Shown here: positions 26,061 through 35,480 of the stretch, one piece after another | How the letters are laid out: each line of letters begins with the position of its first letter | Numbering within the stretch: position 1 is the first letter of the stretch | NCBI RefSeq assembly: GCF_020907245.1 | Contig: NZ_JAJJWH010000002.1 | Span: 62,001-126,000, forward strand | Source of the DNA: Pontibacter harenae | GTDB taxonomy: Bacteria > Bacteroidota > Bacteroidia > Cytophagales > Hymenobacteraceae | Length of the DNA stretch: 64,000 bases | Direction: 5' to 3' | Position numbers and translations under genes: made by a program | The notes under the pieces: model-generated | What the model was told of the DNA's origin: nothing | What the model saw: the letters and a program-made list of their open reading frames with translations, nothing else | Databases searched by the model: none

Positions 26061-28337
26061 ATGAGATACGCTTTACTTCTACTTATAACCTTCATAACAA
26101 TGGCAGCTTGGGCACAAACAGCCACGATACAAGGAAAAGTTACTTCTATAGATCAGAAGCCTGTTCCGTTTGCCACGGTTATGCTGAAAGGCACCCCCTT
26201 CGGCACCTCCAGTAGTCTAACAGGAGATTTCAAAGTAGAGAAAATTACACCAGGTAACTACAGCTTGCGTGTTACCGGCATCGGATATAAGCCACATGAA
26301 CAGAAAGTAGGTATTACAGCAGACTCCATACTTAACATAACAATCAAACTCGAAGAATCAGCAGCCTCGCTGAATGAAGTGGTAGTAACTGGTACCCGCA
26401 CCAGCAGGCGCAGATTAGAGAGCCCTGTGGCCGTAAACGTTCTAGACAGCAAAACCTTCGGCCTGACACAATCTACCACGCTTTCGGAAGGGCTTTGCTT
26501 TCAGCCAGGGCTACGGGTGGAGACAGACTGCCAGACCTGCAATTATACACAGTTGCGTATGAATGGCCTCGGAGGCGCCTATTCCCAAGTACTCATAAAC
26601 AGTCGCCCTGTTTTTACTTCGCTGATGAGCCTGTATGGGCTGGAGCAGATCCCCGCGAACATGATCGACAGAGTAGAGATAGTACGTGGAGGCGGTTCGG
26701 TACTATATGGCTCCAGCGCGATAGCGGGCACAGTGAACATTATCACTAAAGAGCCGCAGGAAAGCTCCTACTCCATCGCCACCAACTCCGCTGTGATAGA
26801 GGGGCAGGCTTGGGACCACATACTGAATGCAAACCTGAATGTCGTGAGCGAAAACGGTAAGTCTGGCGTGTCCTTTTTTGGGGCGCGCAGAAATAAAGAA
26901 GCTTATGATGCCAACGGCGATGGCTTTTCGGAACTGGCGCAACTGAAGAATAACTCCTTTGGCTTTAACTCTTTTTTTAAGCTGAATGAGCGGGGCAAAC
27001 TGGAAATTAACGGCTGGAGCATTTACGAGAACAGGCATGGAGGCAATAGGTTAGACAAGCCTGCCGATCAGGCCGATCAATCGGAGTACCGCCTGCACCA
27101 CATTCTATTAGGTGGCTTTAACTATGACCATGTATCACCCAATGGCAAAAACTCTTATAGCATTTATGGCTCGGCACAAAACACCGATCGCACCCACTAC
27201 ACAGGCATTGATGGGCAAAACGGTTGGGGCACTACCGACAACCACACCATACAGGGCGGCTTCCAATACAACTATACTTCTGGCAATTTTCTTGGCGGCA
27301 GTAATACCTTCACTTTCGGAGCAGAGCACCAGTATGATTATACTTTTGATGAGATAGAAGCTTATGATTACCTCATAGACCAGCGCACGCACCTGACAGG
27401 TATGTTTCTGCAAAGCGACTGGAATGTAACGCCAGCCCTTACCCTGCTTTCAGGTATAAGAACCAACAAGCACAACTATGTAGATAAGCTGATTCTTACC
27501 CCACGCCTCAGCGCCCTTTACAAACTCGGCACCACCACCCAACTGCGCGCCTCCTACGCCCTTGGCTTCAGAGCTCCGCAGGCTTTTGAGGCCGACATGC
27601 ATATTGCCTTTGCAGGCGGCGGCATCTCACGCATACAAATTGACCCTGCTTTAAAAGAAGAAACTTCCAACAGCTACAACTTATCCCTGGATTTTAACAA
27701 GGCAAACGAAGCCATGATTTACGGCTTTACAGTAGACGGCTTTTACAACCGCCTCTACAATGCTTTTATACTGGAAAAAATAGGTAAAGATAAGCTAGAT
27801 AACCAACTACTGTTGAGGAAGAACGGCAGCAACTCTACTGTAAAAGGCATCACGCTGGAAAGCCGCCTCAACTGTAGCCAACTATTTCAGCTAGAGGCAG
27901 GCGTAACTTTCCAAAACTCTAAGTATGATTCACCTGTGGCCTGGTCTGCTTCCGTGACTGGCACGCGCAACTATCTGCGCACCCCGAACACCTATGGCTA
28001 CTATGTGCTCTCGCTGTTGCCGCAGCGCAGTTTTACAGCGGCTTTTTCGGGTGTACTGACAGGACCTATGCAGATACCGCATTTTGCTGGTGCACCAGGT
28101 GTAACGGAGGATGAACTGACAACCTCTCAAACTATCTGGGAAAACAATCTCAAGCTAGCTTACCGTTTTACCTTGAAAAGCATACAGCAGGACCTGCAAC
28201 TGCACCTGGGCGTCCAAAACATTCTGAATGAGTATCAGCAGGACTTTGATATCGGCAAAAACCGCGACAGCAATTATGTATACGGCCCCGCCCGCCCACG
28301 TACTTTTTTTTTGGGGATGAAATTTGGGTTGATGTGA
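26061..28337 (+). CDS. TonB-dependent outer-membrane receptor
   Basis: A 758-residue outer-membrane receptor. It has a signal peptide (ends near AWAQ, residue 19), an N-terminal carboxypeptidase-regulatory-like beta-sandwich (about 21-95), a TonB box-like segment before VVVTGTR, a plug domain (about 115-225) and a long beta-barrel. The plug contains three cysteines (LCFQPGLRVETDCQTCNY), a pattern seen in a Bacteroidota group of receptors annotated for siderophore, heme or corrinoid uptake. It has no SusD partner, so glycan import is unlikely. No siderophore or vitamin gene lies beside it, so the substrate is open. A Fur-like inverted repeat in front suggests a metal-related role. Confidence 0.92.
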   Translation: MRYALLLLITFITMAAWAQTATIQGKVTSIDQKPVPFATVMLKGTPFGTSSSLTGDFKVEKITPGNYSLRVTGIGYKPHEQKVGITADSILNITIKLEESAASLNEVVVTGTRTSRRRLESPVAVNVLDSKTFGLTQSTTLSEGLCFQPGLRVETDCQTCNYTQLRMNGLGGAYSQVLINSRPVFTSLMSLYGLEQIPANMIDRVEIVRGGGSVLYGSSAIAGTVNIITKEPQESSYSIATNSAVIEGQAWDHILNANLNVVSENGKSGVSFFGARRNKEAYDANGDGFSELAQLKNNSFGFNSFFKLNERGKLEINGWSIYENRHGGNRLDKPADQADQSEYRLHHILLGGFNYDHVSPNGKNSYSIYGSAQNTDRTHYTGIDGQNGWGTTDNHTIQGGFQYNYTSGNFLGGSNTFTFGAEHQYDYTFDEIEAYDYLIDQRTHLTGMFLQSDWNVTPALTLLSGIRTNKHNYVDKLILTPRLSALYKLGTTTQLRASYALGFRAPQAFEADMHIAFAGGGISRIQIDPALKEETSNSYNLSLDFNKANEAMIYGFTVDGFYNRLYNAFILEKIGKDKLDNQLLLRKNGSNSTVKGITLESRLNCSQLFQLEAGVTFQNSKYDSPVAWSASVTGTRNYLRTPNTYGYYVLSLLPQRSFTAAFSGVLTGPMQIPHFAGAPGVTEDELTTSQTIWENNLKLAYRFTLKSIQQDLQLHLGVQNILNEYQQDFDIGKNRDSNYVYGPARPRTFFLGMKFGLM

Positions 28338-28547
28338 GTTTCGTTGTTCGTGTACTTCTTTGGGTTTTAAACTTCTTAGAATGGCACAGCTTCCAACGTC
28401 GTGAAAGTTTGACTGACTATATGGGCTTTAGGAGCAACAGAATGCAGTCTTTAACCAGAGCTTCAACACATTAAATAAAAAGCCTCTGTTTTACACCTTT
28501 TTAAAGTACAAAGCAGAGACCTAAACTAATAGTTGCTTAAACTTGCC

Positions 28548-29012
28548 TTTGCTGCCGTAGCCCTTGTTCATCCTCAGTTTTTGGGAATCTATGTTTCATA
28601 GTTTGCTTTGTGCGCTCCAAGTCCGCGGGGACTCGTTTTCCCATTCGGCACTGTGTAGCTGAAGCTGCCCTCGCTGTGCTCGTGCTGCCCTTCGGGCACC
28701 GCAACACCTACAAGGCGCCTCATGGAAAAACTGGTGAAGTTTCTTCTTCGTTCAGATAAGCGAGATACTTTCTTTCGTATCTGTGTTTTACTATAGATCA
28801 AGTACCTCCTTTATACTTTGATTTCAGATCAAGTAGCCTATGCCAGGTGCACCTTTCGACGATTTTTTGTATGAGCGTCAGCGAGTTCAAAATCGTCTTG
28901 ATCCTTTTGCACTCCCCTCCTTTTTTCAAGGAGGGGTGCCGCAGGCGGGGTGGTTAATCTCATCAAGGAGAAAAGCAAGGCCCCGCCGGCGAGGCGAAAA
29001 GCTAGCAGAAAG
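28548..29012. repeat. Dispersed intergenic repeat, copy B
   Basis: About 465 bp, matching 22202-22684 in the same orientation. The right-hand core (28857-29012) is nearly identical to copy A: the ACGATTTT/AAAATCGT inverted repeat, CTCC-TTTTTTCAA-GGAG hairpin, then GGTGCCGCAGGCGGGGTGG and CCCCGCCGGCGAGGCG. The middle (28630-28855) has diverged and has its own stem, AGCGAGATAC...GTATC. It lies in the gap between the TonB receptor and the menC-like gene. Confidence 0.8.
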
Positions 29013-29053
29013 CATTACAAGTAAAAGTTGTATTAAGAGCACAATACACCTCT

Positions 29054-30136
29054 CTACAAAATCTCACTAACTCCCCAAACATCTACTTGCCGATACCACA
29101 ACTCCCCCTGAGCAATCTGCAAAGGAGAAGAGATATTGTTATGATAGAGCTGACCAGTGCCAAGGCCCTGTGGCATAGAGATGTTATAGTTGCTGGTAAA
29201 CTGACTGATGGCATTCAGGCCGATGTTGCTTTCCAGGGCAGAAGTGACCCACCAGCCGATGCCGCGTTCCTCAGCCTGTTGTATCCAATCAGCACTCGCA
29301 GCAAGACCTCCCACTAAAGTCGGTTTAAGAATGATGTACTGCGGTTTTATTATTTCTAGCAAGGCTGTTTTCTCCATTTGCTCCACGCCTATTAATTCCT
29401 CATCCAGCGCAATGGGCACAGGCGTATAAGCACACAACTGCGCCATCTGCTCGGGCTGCCCCTGCTTTATGGGTTGCTCTATGGAATGCAGATCATATTT
29501 GGCCAACCGTTCCAGCTTCTTGAAGGCCTCCTGCGGCAAGAAAGCGCCGTTGGCATCTACACGTACCGTCAGTTCAGCGGCGGAGGCAGTCTCTCGGATA
29601 CTTTGAAGGATCTCCAGTTCAGTGGTGAAGTCGAGGCTGCCGATTTTTAGTTTCAGACAAGTATAGCCTTCTTGCAATTTCTTTCGAATGTGCTCCTGCA
29701 TAAAATCACGGTTGCCCATCCAGATCAGGCCATTGATCGAAATACCTGCTTCGCCCCTACTAAAGCCGTTGTCGTAGATCTGGCGCTTGCCGCCGTTTTG
29801 CCAGTCCAGCAGAGCTGTTTCCAAAGCAAATTGCAGGGCAGGCCAGCCTTCCAGCCGTAGCTCCGACAGATTAGCTTTACCATCCTCTACACCTATACTT
29901 ACCTCCCCGCTACTCACCTGTCGGCATACCTGCTGTAGTTGCTGTTCCAGGTCTGGTCGGTCGTCTATGCTTAAACCTGCCAAAGGAGCACACTCGCCTA
30001 TCCCCACTTTTTCAGGCTGATCTTCCTGCCACAACTTCAGGTAATAGACCTTATGTTCAGAGATAGCGCCACGGGAAGTACGGGCATCAAATTTAAACTG
30101 CAAAGTATGTGGTGTGTAACCGAGAGAGAATTTCAT
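29054..30136 (-). CDS. menC: o-Succinylbenzoate synthase (enolase superfamily, MenC-like)
   Basis: A muconate lactonising-type enolase-superfamily enzyme of 360 residues. The catalytic Lys is in LKLKIG, metal ligands are in VDANGAF, SIEQPI and ALDEELIG, and the second Lys is in LKPTLVGG. The C-terminal TSALESNIGLNAISQF is characteristic of Bacteroidota OSBS enzymes that dehydrate SHCHC in menaquinone synthesis. Dipeptide epimerase is the main alternative, since the two families share motifs. No other men gene is nearby. It is convergent with the TonB receptor and divergent from egtB. Confidence 0.88.
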   Translation of the reverse strand: MKFSLGYTPHTLQFKFDARTSRGAISEHKVYYLKLWQEDQPEKVGIGECAPLAGLSIDDRPDLEQQLQQVCRQVSSGEVSIGVEDGKANLSELRLEGWPALQFALETALLDWQNGGKRQIYDNGFSRGEAGISINGLIWMGNRDFMQEHIRKKLQEGYTCLKLKIGSLDFTTELEILQSIRETASAAELTVRVDANGAFLPQEAFKKLERLAKYDLHSIEQPIKQGQPEQMAQLCAYTPVPIALDEELIGVEQMEKTALLEIIKPQYIILKPTLVGGLAASADWIQQAEERGIGWWVTSALESNIGLNAISQFTSNYNISMPQGLGTGQLYHNNISSPLQIAQGELWYRQVDVWGVSEIL

Positions 30137-30355
30137 AGTTAAAGGAGGTATAAATCAGGGACAAGTTAAACCATAATTCTTGAAACCGACGTAAACAGCT
30201 TTCGAAACGATACCTTTTTGCGCAACCAACAGGGCAGCAAGAGCATCCATAGTGTACCTCTTTTACAGAACCCCCTGAAGCCACCACTTCCGATAACATT
30301 CTGTAAAACTAACTGTTAAGCCTTTATAGCACCTGCTTTACTTAAAAAGAACTGT

Positions 30356-31624
30356 ATGAGCACCCTCTCTACCACTATTACCCATGAAACGCTGAAGCGC
30401 TTCAACAAGATCAGAAAACAAACCGAATATATCTGTGAGCCACTGGAGCCAGAGGATACCGTAGTACAACCCATCGTGGATGTGAGTCCGACCAAATGGC
30501 ACATGGCACACACTACCTGGTTTTTCGAAACCTTTGTACTGATGCCTCACCTGCCCAACTATAAGCTGTTCCACCCCAACTATAGCTTTCTATTCAACTC
30601 CTACTACAACAGCGTAGGCAACCGTGTGCAGCGAAACCAGCGCAGCACCCTTACACGTCCGCCGCTGCGCGATATATATGCCTACCGCCGCCATGTAAAC
30701 GAGCACATGGCAAAGCTACTGGAAAGTATACCCGAAGACAAAGCCGTGGAAATTCTGCCTATACTGGAGCTTGGTCTGCAGCACGAGCAACAGCACCAGG
30801 AGTTGCTCATTACCGACATTAAGTATATCCTGAGCACCAACCCACTGCTGCCTGTTTACAGAAAGCAGCTCAATGGGCAAAGCATCGGCAGCACGAAGGC
30901 TCAGTTTATGGAGGTGCCTGGTGGTATGTATAAGATTGGGTTCAGAGGCGAAGGCTTTTCTTTTGATAACGAACTGGGCGTGCATGAGGTACTGGTAGAA
31001 GATTTCGAGATCATAAACCGCCTAGTTACAAACGGCGAATACCTGGAGTTTATGCAGGATGGCGGCTACGCTGACTTTAAGCATTGGCTAGACGAAGGTT
31101 GGGCGATGGTGAACGAGCAGAAACTGGAGGCGCCGTTGTATTGGGTGAAGCAGGACGAGGAATGGCACCGCTTCACGATGCACGGTTTGCAGAAACTAAA
31201 CCCGAACGAGCCTGTCACGCACATCAGCTTTTACGAAGCCGATGCTTTTGCCAATTGGGCGGGAAAGCGCCTGCTGACGGAGTTTGAATGGGAAGCCGCT
31301 ACACAGGTGTATCCTCCTAATAAAGGAAACTTTGTGGAGTCGGAGCTACTGGAACCAACCGCAGCCGACCCTGCCGCCATTGGTGTGCAGCAACTTTATG
31401 GCGATGTATGGGAATGGACCTATAGCGCCTACCACCCATACCCAGGCTTTACAAAGGCACCAGGAGCTATTGGCGAGTATAACGGCAAGTTTATGGTAAA
31501 CCAAATCGTTCTGCGAGGCGGCTCCTGCGCCACCCCCGAGAGCCATATACGTACAACTTATAGAAACTTCTTTCACCCTGATAAGCGCTGGCAATACAAT
31601 GGTATCAGGTTAGCCCAAAAATAA
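30356..31624 (+). CDS. egtB: Ergothioneine biosynthesis sulfoxide synthase EgtB
   Basis: A nonheme-iron sulfoxide synthase joining hercynine to a thiol in ergothioneine synthesis. The 422-residue protein has an N-terminal DinB-like domain with the iron ligands His52 (KWHMAH) and the H-x3-H-x-E motif His143/His147 (HEQQHQE). A C-terminal formylglycine-generating-enzyme-like domain starts near residue 180 (GGMYKIG ... LRGGSCATPESHIRTTYRNF). egtD follows 5 bp later. No egtA or egtC is present, which suggests that cysteine rather than gamma-glutamylcysteine is the thiol substrate, as in some type II EgtB enzymes. Confidence 0.94.
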   Translation: MSTLSTTITHETLKRFNKIRKQTEYICEPLEPEDTVVQPIVDVSPTKWHMAHTTWFFETFVLMPHLPNYKLFHPNYSFLFNSYYNSVGNRVQRNQRSTLTRPPLRDIYAYRRHVNEHMAKLLESIPEDKAVEILPILELGLQHEQQHQELLITDIKYILSTNPLLPVYRKQLNGQSIGSTKAQFMEVPGGMYKIGFRGEGFSFDNELGVHEVLVEDFEIINRLVTNGEYLEFMQDGGYADFKHWLDEGWAMVNEQKLEAPLYWVKQDEEWHRFTMHGLQKLNPNEPVTHISFYEADAFANWAGKRLLTEFEWEAATQVYPPNKGNFVESELLEPTAADPAAIGVQQLYGDVWEWTYSAYHPYPGFTKAPGAIGEYNGKFMVNQIVLRGGSCATPESHIRTTYRNFFHPDKRWQYNGIRLAQK

Positions 31625-31629
31625 GCACC

Positions 31630-32637
31630 ATGCAAACAAAAATAAGTAACCAAGCGATCGTAGACCTGAGCAAAAAAACAAATGGCTCCAGCGACACCGC
31701 AGCTTTTGCACAGCACGTGGCAGAGGGCCTGAGCCAAAACCCGAAGAAGCTTTCCTCCCGTTATTTCTACGATGCCACAGGCAGTAAACTTTTCCAGAAG
31801 ATTATGGACCTGCCCGAGTACTACCTTACCCGCTGCGAGTTTGAGGTGCTGAACGATAACCGCCAAGCCATGGCAAATCATTTTGCCCAGGACAGCTTTT
31901 TCCATTTGATTGACCTGGGAGCAGGTGATGCCTTAAAGACAAAGATATTGCTAAAAGCGCTGCAAAATCAGCAGAGTGACTTCGATTATGTGCCTATTGA
32001 TATTTCAGGTGATGCTATAAGCCATTTACATCAAAATCTTGACTTTGAGTTCCCTAACATAAAGTCAAATGCGGTTATAGGCGAGTATTTCCAGGCGCTG
32101 GAGTGGTTGCAACAAAACAAGTCGGAGCGCAAAGTAGTCTTGTTCTTAGGCTCTAACATCGGTAACTTCGACGCAACTGAAAGCTTAAGTTTCCTGCATA
32201 GCATACGCAGCTACCTGACCGCTGGCGATAAACTGCTGCTGGGTGTGGACCTGCGAAAAGACCCTTATACTATTTTGAAAGCGTATGACGATGCCTCAGG
32301 TGTAACGGCCGCCTTTAACCTGAATCTGCTGAAGCGTATAAACGAGGAATTGGGTGGCAATTTTGATCTGTATAAGTTCCGCCACTACCCACTCTACAAC
32401 CCGCAGGAAGGGGTAATGAAAAGCTTTTTGCTGAGCGAGCGAAAGCAGGAAGTATACCTGGAGGCACTCGACAGGACGTTCTCGTTTGAAGCCTGGGAGG
32501 CAATTCATACCGAAAACTCTTATAAGTATAGCTTACCGCAGGTAGAGGAAATGGGCAGACGATGCGGCTTTAAAATAGAAACCGTCTTTCAGGACAAGCG
32601 TCAGTTTTTTGCTGATGTTTTATTCTCAGTAGACTAA
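31630..32637 (+). CDS. egtD: L-histidine N(alpha)-methyltransferase EgtD
   Basis: A SAM-dependent methyltransferase that makes hercynine by trimethylating histidine. The 335 residues cover the family's usual length. Family motifs are SSRYFYDATGSKLF and LPEYYLTRCEF near the N-terminus, the SAM-binding DLGAGDALKT, and FLGSNIGNFD. It supplies the substrate for EgtB upstream (5-bp gap) and precedes an aminotransferase-fold gene by 3 bp, so the three genes are almost certainly one transcript. Confidence 0.95.
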   Translation: MQTKISNQAIVDLSKKTNGSSDTAAFAQHVAEGLSQNPKKLSSRYFYDATGSKLFQKIMDLPEYYLTRCEFEVLNDNRQAMANHFAQDSFFHLIDLGAGDALKTKILLKALQNQQSDFDYVPIDISGDAISHLHQNLDFEFPNIKSNAVIGEYFQALEWLQQNKSERKVVLFLGSNIGNFDATESLSFLHSIRSYLTAGDKLLLGVDLRKDPYTILKAYDDASGVTAAFNLNLLKRINEELGGNFDLYKFRHYPLYNPQEGVMKSFLLSERKQEVYLEALDRTFSFEAWEAIHTENSYKYSLPQVEEMGRRCGFKIETVFQDKRQFFADVLFSVD

Positions 32638-32640
32638 CAC

Positions 32641-33750
32641 ATGGAACACATCACCCTTGCCTCCGGAGGTAGCTATTTCCGAAGCCCTGGGGCAGCTACC
32701 GCTGCTGCCATTTCATCGCTGCGCGAAGGCCATACCACCTATGGCCCCACCGAAGGAACCGTGGGCTTGCGTACCGCTTTGGCAAAACGATATCAAAACG
32801 AAGGTATAGAGGCTAGTCCAGCGCAGATCCTCATCACACCAGGCACCAAACAGGCGCTTTTTAACCTGTTCACGGTACTGCTGCAGGAAGGCGATGAGGT
32901 TGTAATTCCTACGCCTGCCTGGTTCGGATTTCATGAACTAATGAAGTATAGCAAGGGCAGTATCAAAACAATCGAAACCAAATTATTAGACAGTTATAAG
33001 CTTACACCAGAAGCTTTACAAGAAATATTGAGCGAGCGCAGCCGAATACTTCTTCTGACGAACCCAGGCAACCCAACAGGTAAAGTTTATAGTAAAGAAG
33101 AACTGGAGGCTATACTTCAAATCACGAATCAGTACCCAAACCTATACATTATTTCAGATGAGATTTATGACTTTGTTACTTACGGCAGGCCTGTTACTTC
33201 TCTCCTTTCCTGCGAAGGGGCGTCGGCAGAAAGAACAATCCTCCTAAACGGATTCTCAAAGTCTTTCGCTATGTCGGGCTGGCGAGTCGGCTATATACTT
33301 GGTCCTGAACCTGTAGTTAAAAAGTGTATGGATTTTCAGGGAAGCACCTTTTCGGGTGTGAGCATTTTTGTGCAGGATGCGGCAGAAGCCACTATCAAAA
33401 ACCCAGATAAAGCATTGGCTCCGATGTTGAAGGTGTTGCAGGAGAACCGAACGATCATGCAGCAGGCTTTGGCAGCTATACCCAAGGTTAAGTTTTATGT
33501 TCCTGACGGCGCCTACTACTTCTTTCCCGACTTCAGCCACTACCTCGGTAGCAATAAAACAACTGGCAAAACACTAAATACCAGCATAGAACTATGCCAG
33601 CACCTCAGCCAAGACTTTAAACTTGATTTAGTACCAGGTGATTACTTCGGAGGTGCTGGCCATGCCCGCATGTCTTTTGCCGTAGAGCAACCGAAGCTGC
33701 AGGAGGCGATGCAAAGGCTACAGCAGGCCCTGGGGCAGTTGACTCACTAG
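32641..33750 (+). CDS. PLP-dependent aminotransferase (class I/II), candidate ergothioneine C-S lyase
   Basis: A fold-type I PLP enzyme of 369 residues. Cofactor motifs are NPGNPTGK, SDEIYD and the PLP-binding Lys in NGFSKSFAMSGWRVGY, with a C-terminal Arg in HARMSFA. It begins at the first core strand (ITLASGG) and lacks the about 25-residue N-terminal segment of typical aspartate aminotransferases. By sequence it belongs to class I/II, not to class V where EgtE belongs. Because it lies 3 bp after egtD and the operon lacks an egtE, it may cleave the EgtB sulfoxide to ergothioneine. An unrelated transaminase role cannot be excluded. Confidence 0.85.
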   Translation: MEHITLASGGSYFRSPGAATAAAISSLREGHTTYGPTEGTVGLRTALAKRYQNEGIEASPAQILITPGTKQALFNLFTVLLQEGDEVVIPTPAWFGFHELMKYSKGSIKTIETKLLDSYKLTPEALQEILSERSRILLLTNPGNPTGKVYSKEELEAILQITNQYPNLYIISDEIYDFVTYGRPVTSLLSCEGASAERTILLNGFSKSFAMSGWRVGYILGPEPVVKKCMDFQGSTFSGVSIFVQDAAEATIKNPDKALAPMLKVLQENRTIMQQALAAIPKVKFYVPDGAYYFFPDFSHYLGSNKTTGKTLNTSIELCQHLSQDFKLDLVPGDYFGGAGHARMSFAVEQPKLQEAMQRLQQALGQLTH

Positions 33751-33839
33751 TACTGCTATAGCGGACCCACCCCTAGCCTCTCCAATGAAGGGAATTACAA
33801 AACTGACGCGATTTTCCAGATTCGTGACTTCCTTACAAA

Positions 33840-33876
33840 GTGGAGTCTGTGACTGCACGGACTCACAGAGTCCCAC
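33840..33876 (+). terminator. Possible terminator after the egt operon
   Basis: An imperfect hairpin, GTGGAGTCTGTGA / TCACAGAGTCCCAC, lies 90 bp beyond the aminotransferase stop. There is no clear T tract, so it may be another type of inverted repeat. The rest of 33751-34066 holds nothing else I can name except the MATE promoter. Confidence 0.35.
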
Positions 33877-34029
33877 AAAGTCTGTTCAACTAGCTTGACC
33901 TACAGCTAAAGGAGCACAATTAAAAAACCACGCGAATATAGATCTCACGCGCACTTCGAAAGGTTCGAGACAATTCCAGCACCAGTAAAGGTAAAGCCAA
34001 ACTCTCTCCTCCATCTCCCGAAATCTTGC

Positions 34030-34037
34030 TACCTTTG
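34030..34037 (+). promoter_or_regulatory. Bacteroidota -7 element for the MATE gene
   Basis: TACCTTTG matches the TAnnTTTG consensus. It predicts a transcript start near 34044, which favours the ATG at 34067 over the one at 34046. A clear -33 TTG is not visible. Confidence 0.5.
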
Positions 34038-34066
34038 CAGGCCTTTTGAAACAGGCAAAACACAGC

Positions 34067-35410
34067 ATGAATATTCCTGAGTACAAAGAGCACTTCTCTA
34101 AAAATTTCTTCCTGGCTTACCCTGTAGTGCTGAGCCAGCTTGGGCATATTATGGTCAGTGTGTTCGATAGTTTAATGGTCGGGCAATTGGGTACCGTGCC
34201 GTTGGCTGCCGCCTCTTTAGGTAACAGTATCTTTACCATTACCCTTGTTTTCGGTTTGGGGGTTTCTTATAGTATTACACCACTTATTGCAGGTGCTGAA
34301 GGTAGACGAAACTACACGCGCATTTCACTTCTACTACTAAACGGATTGGTGTCTAATGTGCTGCTAGGTATACTACTGTTTATTGCAGGCTATTTTTTCT
34401 CCCCTTATATTACGGTTCTGGATCAACCTCCTAAAGTGGTAGGATTAGCTGTTCCCTACATCAATATTCTGTTCCTGTCTATGGTGCCGCTGATGGTGTT
34501 CCAAGCATTTAGGCAGTTTGCAGAAGGACTATCGCTCACGAAGCAGGCGATGTATATTTCTATTGTAGCCAATTCCCTGAACATCTTTCTCAACTATATC
34601 TTTATCTGGGGCAAGTTTGGAGTACCAGCCATGGGTCTGGTAGGCGCTGGCTGGGCCACTTTAATTTCCCGCATCATTATGGCCATGATGATGGCAGGCT
34701 ATGTGCTATATGCCAAACGATTCGAGATTTTTCGTAAGTACCTGCGTTTAAGCCACCTTTCACTGCTGCACATGTACCATATTTTTAAATTGGGGCTTCC
34801 TATTTCAGTACAGATGATTTTTGAAATGGGCGCCTTCAGCTTCTCGGCAGTTATGATCGGATGGCTCGGTGCAAAAGAACTAGCTGCACACCAGATTGCT
34901 ATAAACGTAGCCTCTGTTACCTATATGATGGCTAGTGGCATAGCTGCTGCTGCTACCATTAGAGTAGGCAACCAAAAAGGTTTGGGCAATTACAGAGCGA
35001 TGCGTGTGGCAGGGTTAAGCAGCTTTGCCATGGGCGTTATGTTTATGCTTATCAGCGGCTTATTTATGGTTGCAGGTAATAAATTTATTCCTTTACTTTA
35101 CATAGATGATATGGAGGTAGTACAACTGGCCTCTACCTTACTTATAATTGCCGCTTTATTCCAAATATCTGACGGTGTGCAGGTTGTAGGTTTAGGCGCT
35201 TTAAGAGGGTTGGAAGATGTACGAATTCCAAGTATCATCTCGTTATTAGCGTACTGGGTCGTAGGACTGCCAATTGGATATTTGCTTTGTTTTGAAGCAA
35301 ATTTAGGTGTGAGTGGAATATGGACGGGGTTATTGGTTGGGCTGTCAGTGGCGGCATTGCTTCTCTTTTACCGTTTCAAATTACTAAGCCATCAACTTCA
35401 AAAAAGATAA
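34067..35410 (+). CDS. MATE-family efflux transporter
   Basis: A twelve-helix multidrug and toxic compound extrusion transporter of the NorM/DinF type, expected to use Na+ or H+ gradients. Two MatE halves are visible (about 15-180 and 235-400), with family signatures such as VFDSLMVGQLGTVPLAAASLG near the N-terminus and AAHQIAINVASVTYMMASGIAAA in the second half. I start at MNIPEYKEHF, which fits the -7 element at 34030. The alternative Met at 34046 adds seven residues. The gene stands alone, so the substrate is not suggested by context. Confidence 0.93.
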   Translation: MNIPEYKEHFSKNFFLAYPVVLSQLGHIMVSVFDSLMVGQLGTVPLAAASLGNSIFTITLVFGLGVSYSITPLIAGAEGRRNYTRISLLLLNGLVSNVLLGILLFIAGYFFSPYITVLDQPPKVVGLAVPYINILFLSMVPLMVFQAFRQFAEGLSLTKQAMYISIVANSLNIFLNYIFIWGKFGVPAMGLVGAGWATLISRIIMAMMMAGYVLYAKRFEIFRKYLRLSHLSLLHMYHIFKLGLPISVQMIFEMGAFSFSAVMIGWLGAKELAAHQIAINVASVTYMMASGIAAAATIRVGNQKGLGNYRAMRVAGLSSFAMGVMFMLISGLFMVAGNKFIPLLYIDDMEVVQLASTLLIIAALFQISDGVQVVGLGALRGLEDVRIPSIISLLAYWVVGLPIGYLLCFEANLGVSGIWTGLLVGLSVAALLLFYRFKLLSHQLQKR

Positions 35411-35480
35411 AATCCTAGGCTGGCACTTTTATAATTCAGAACGTGTTTCGACGTTATAGAATCATATAAACTTTTAGCCG

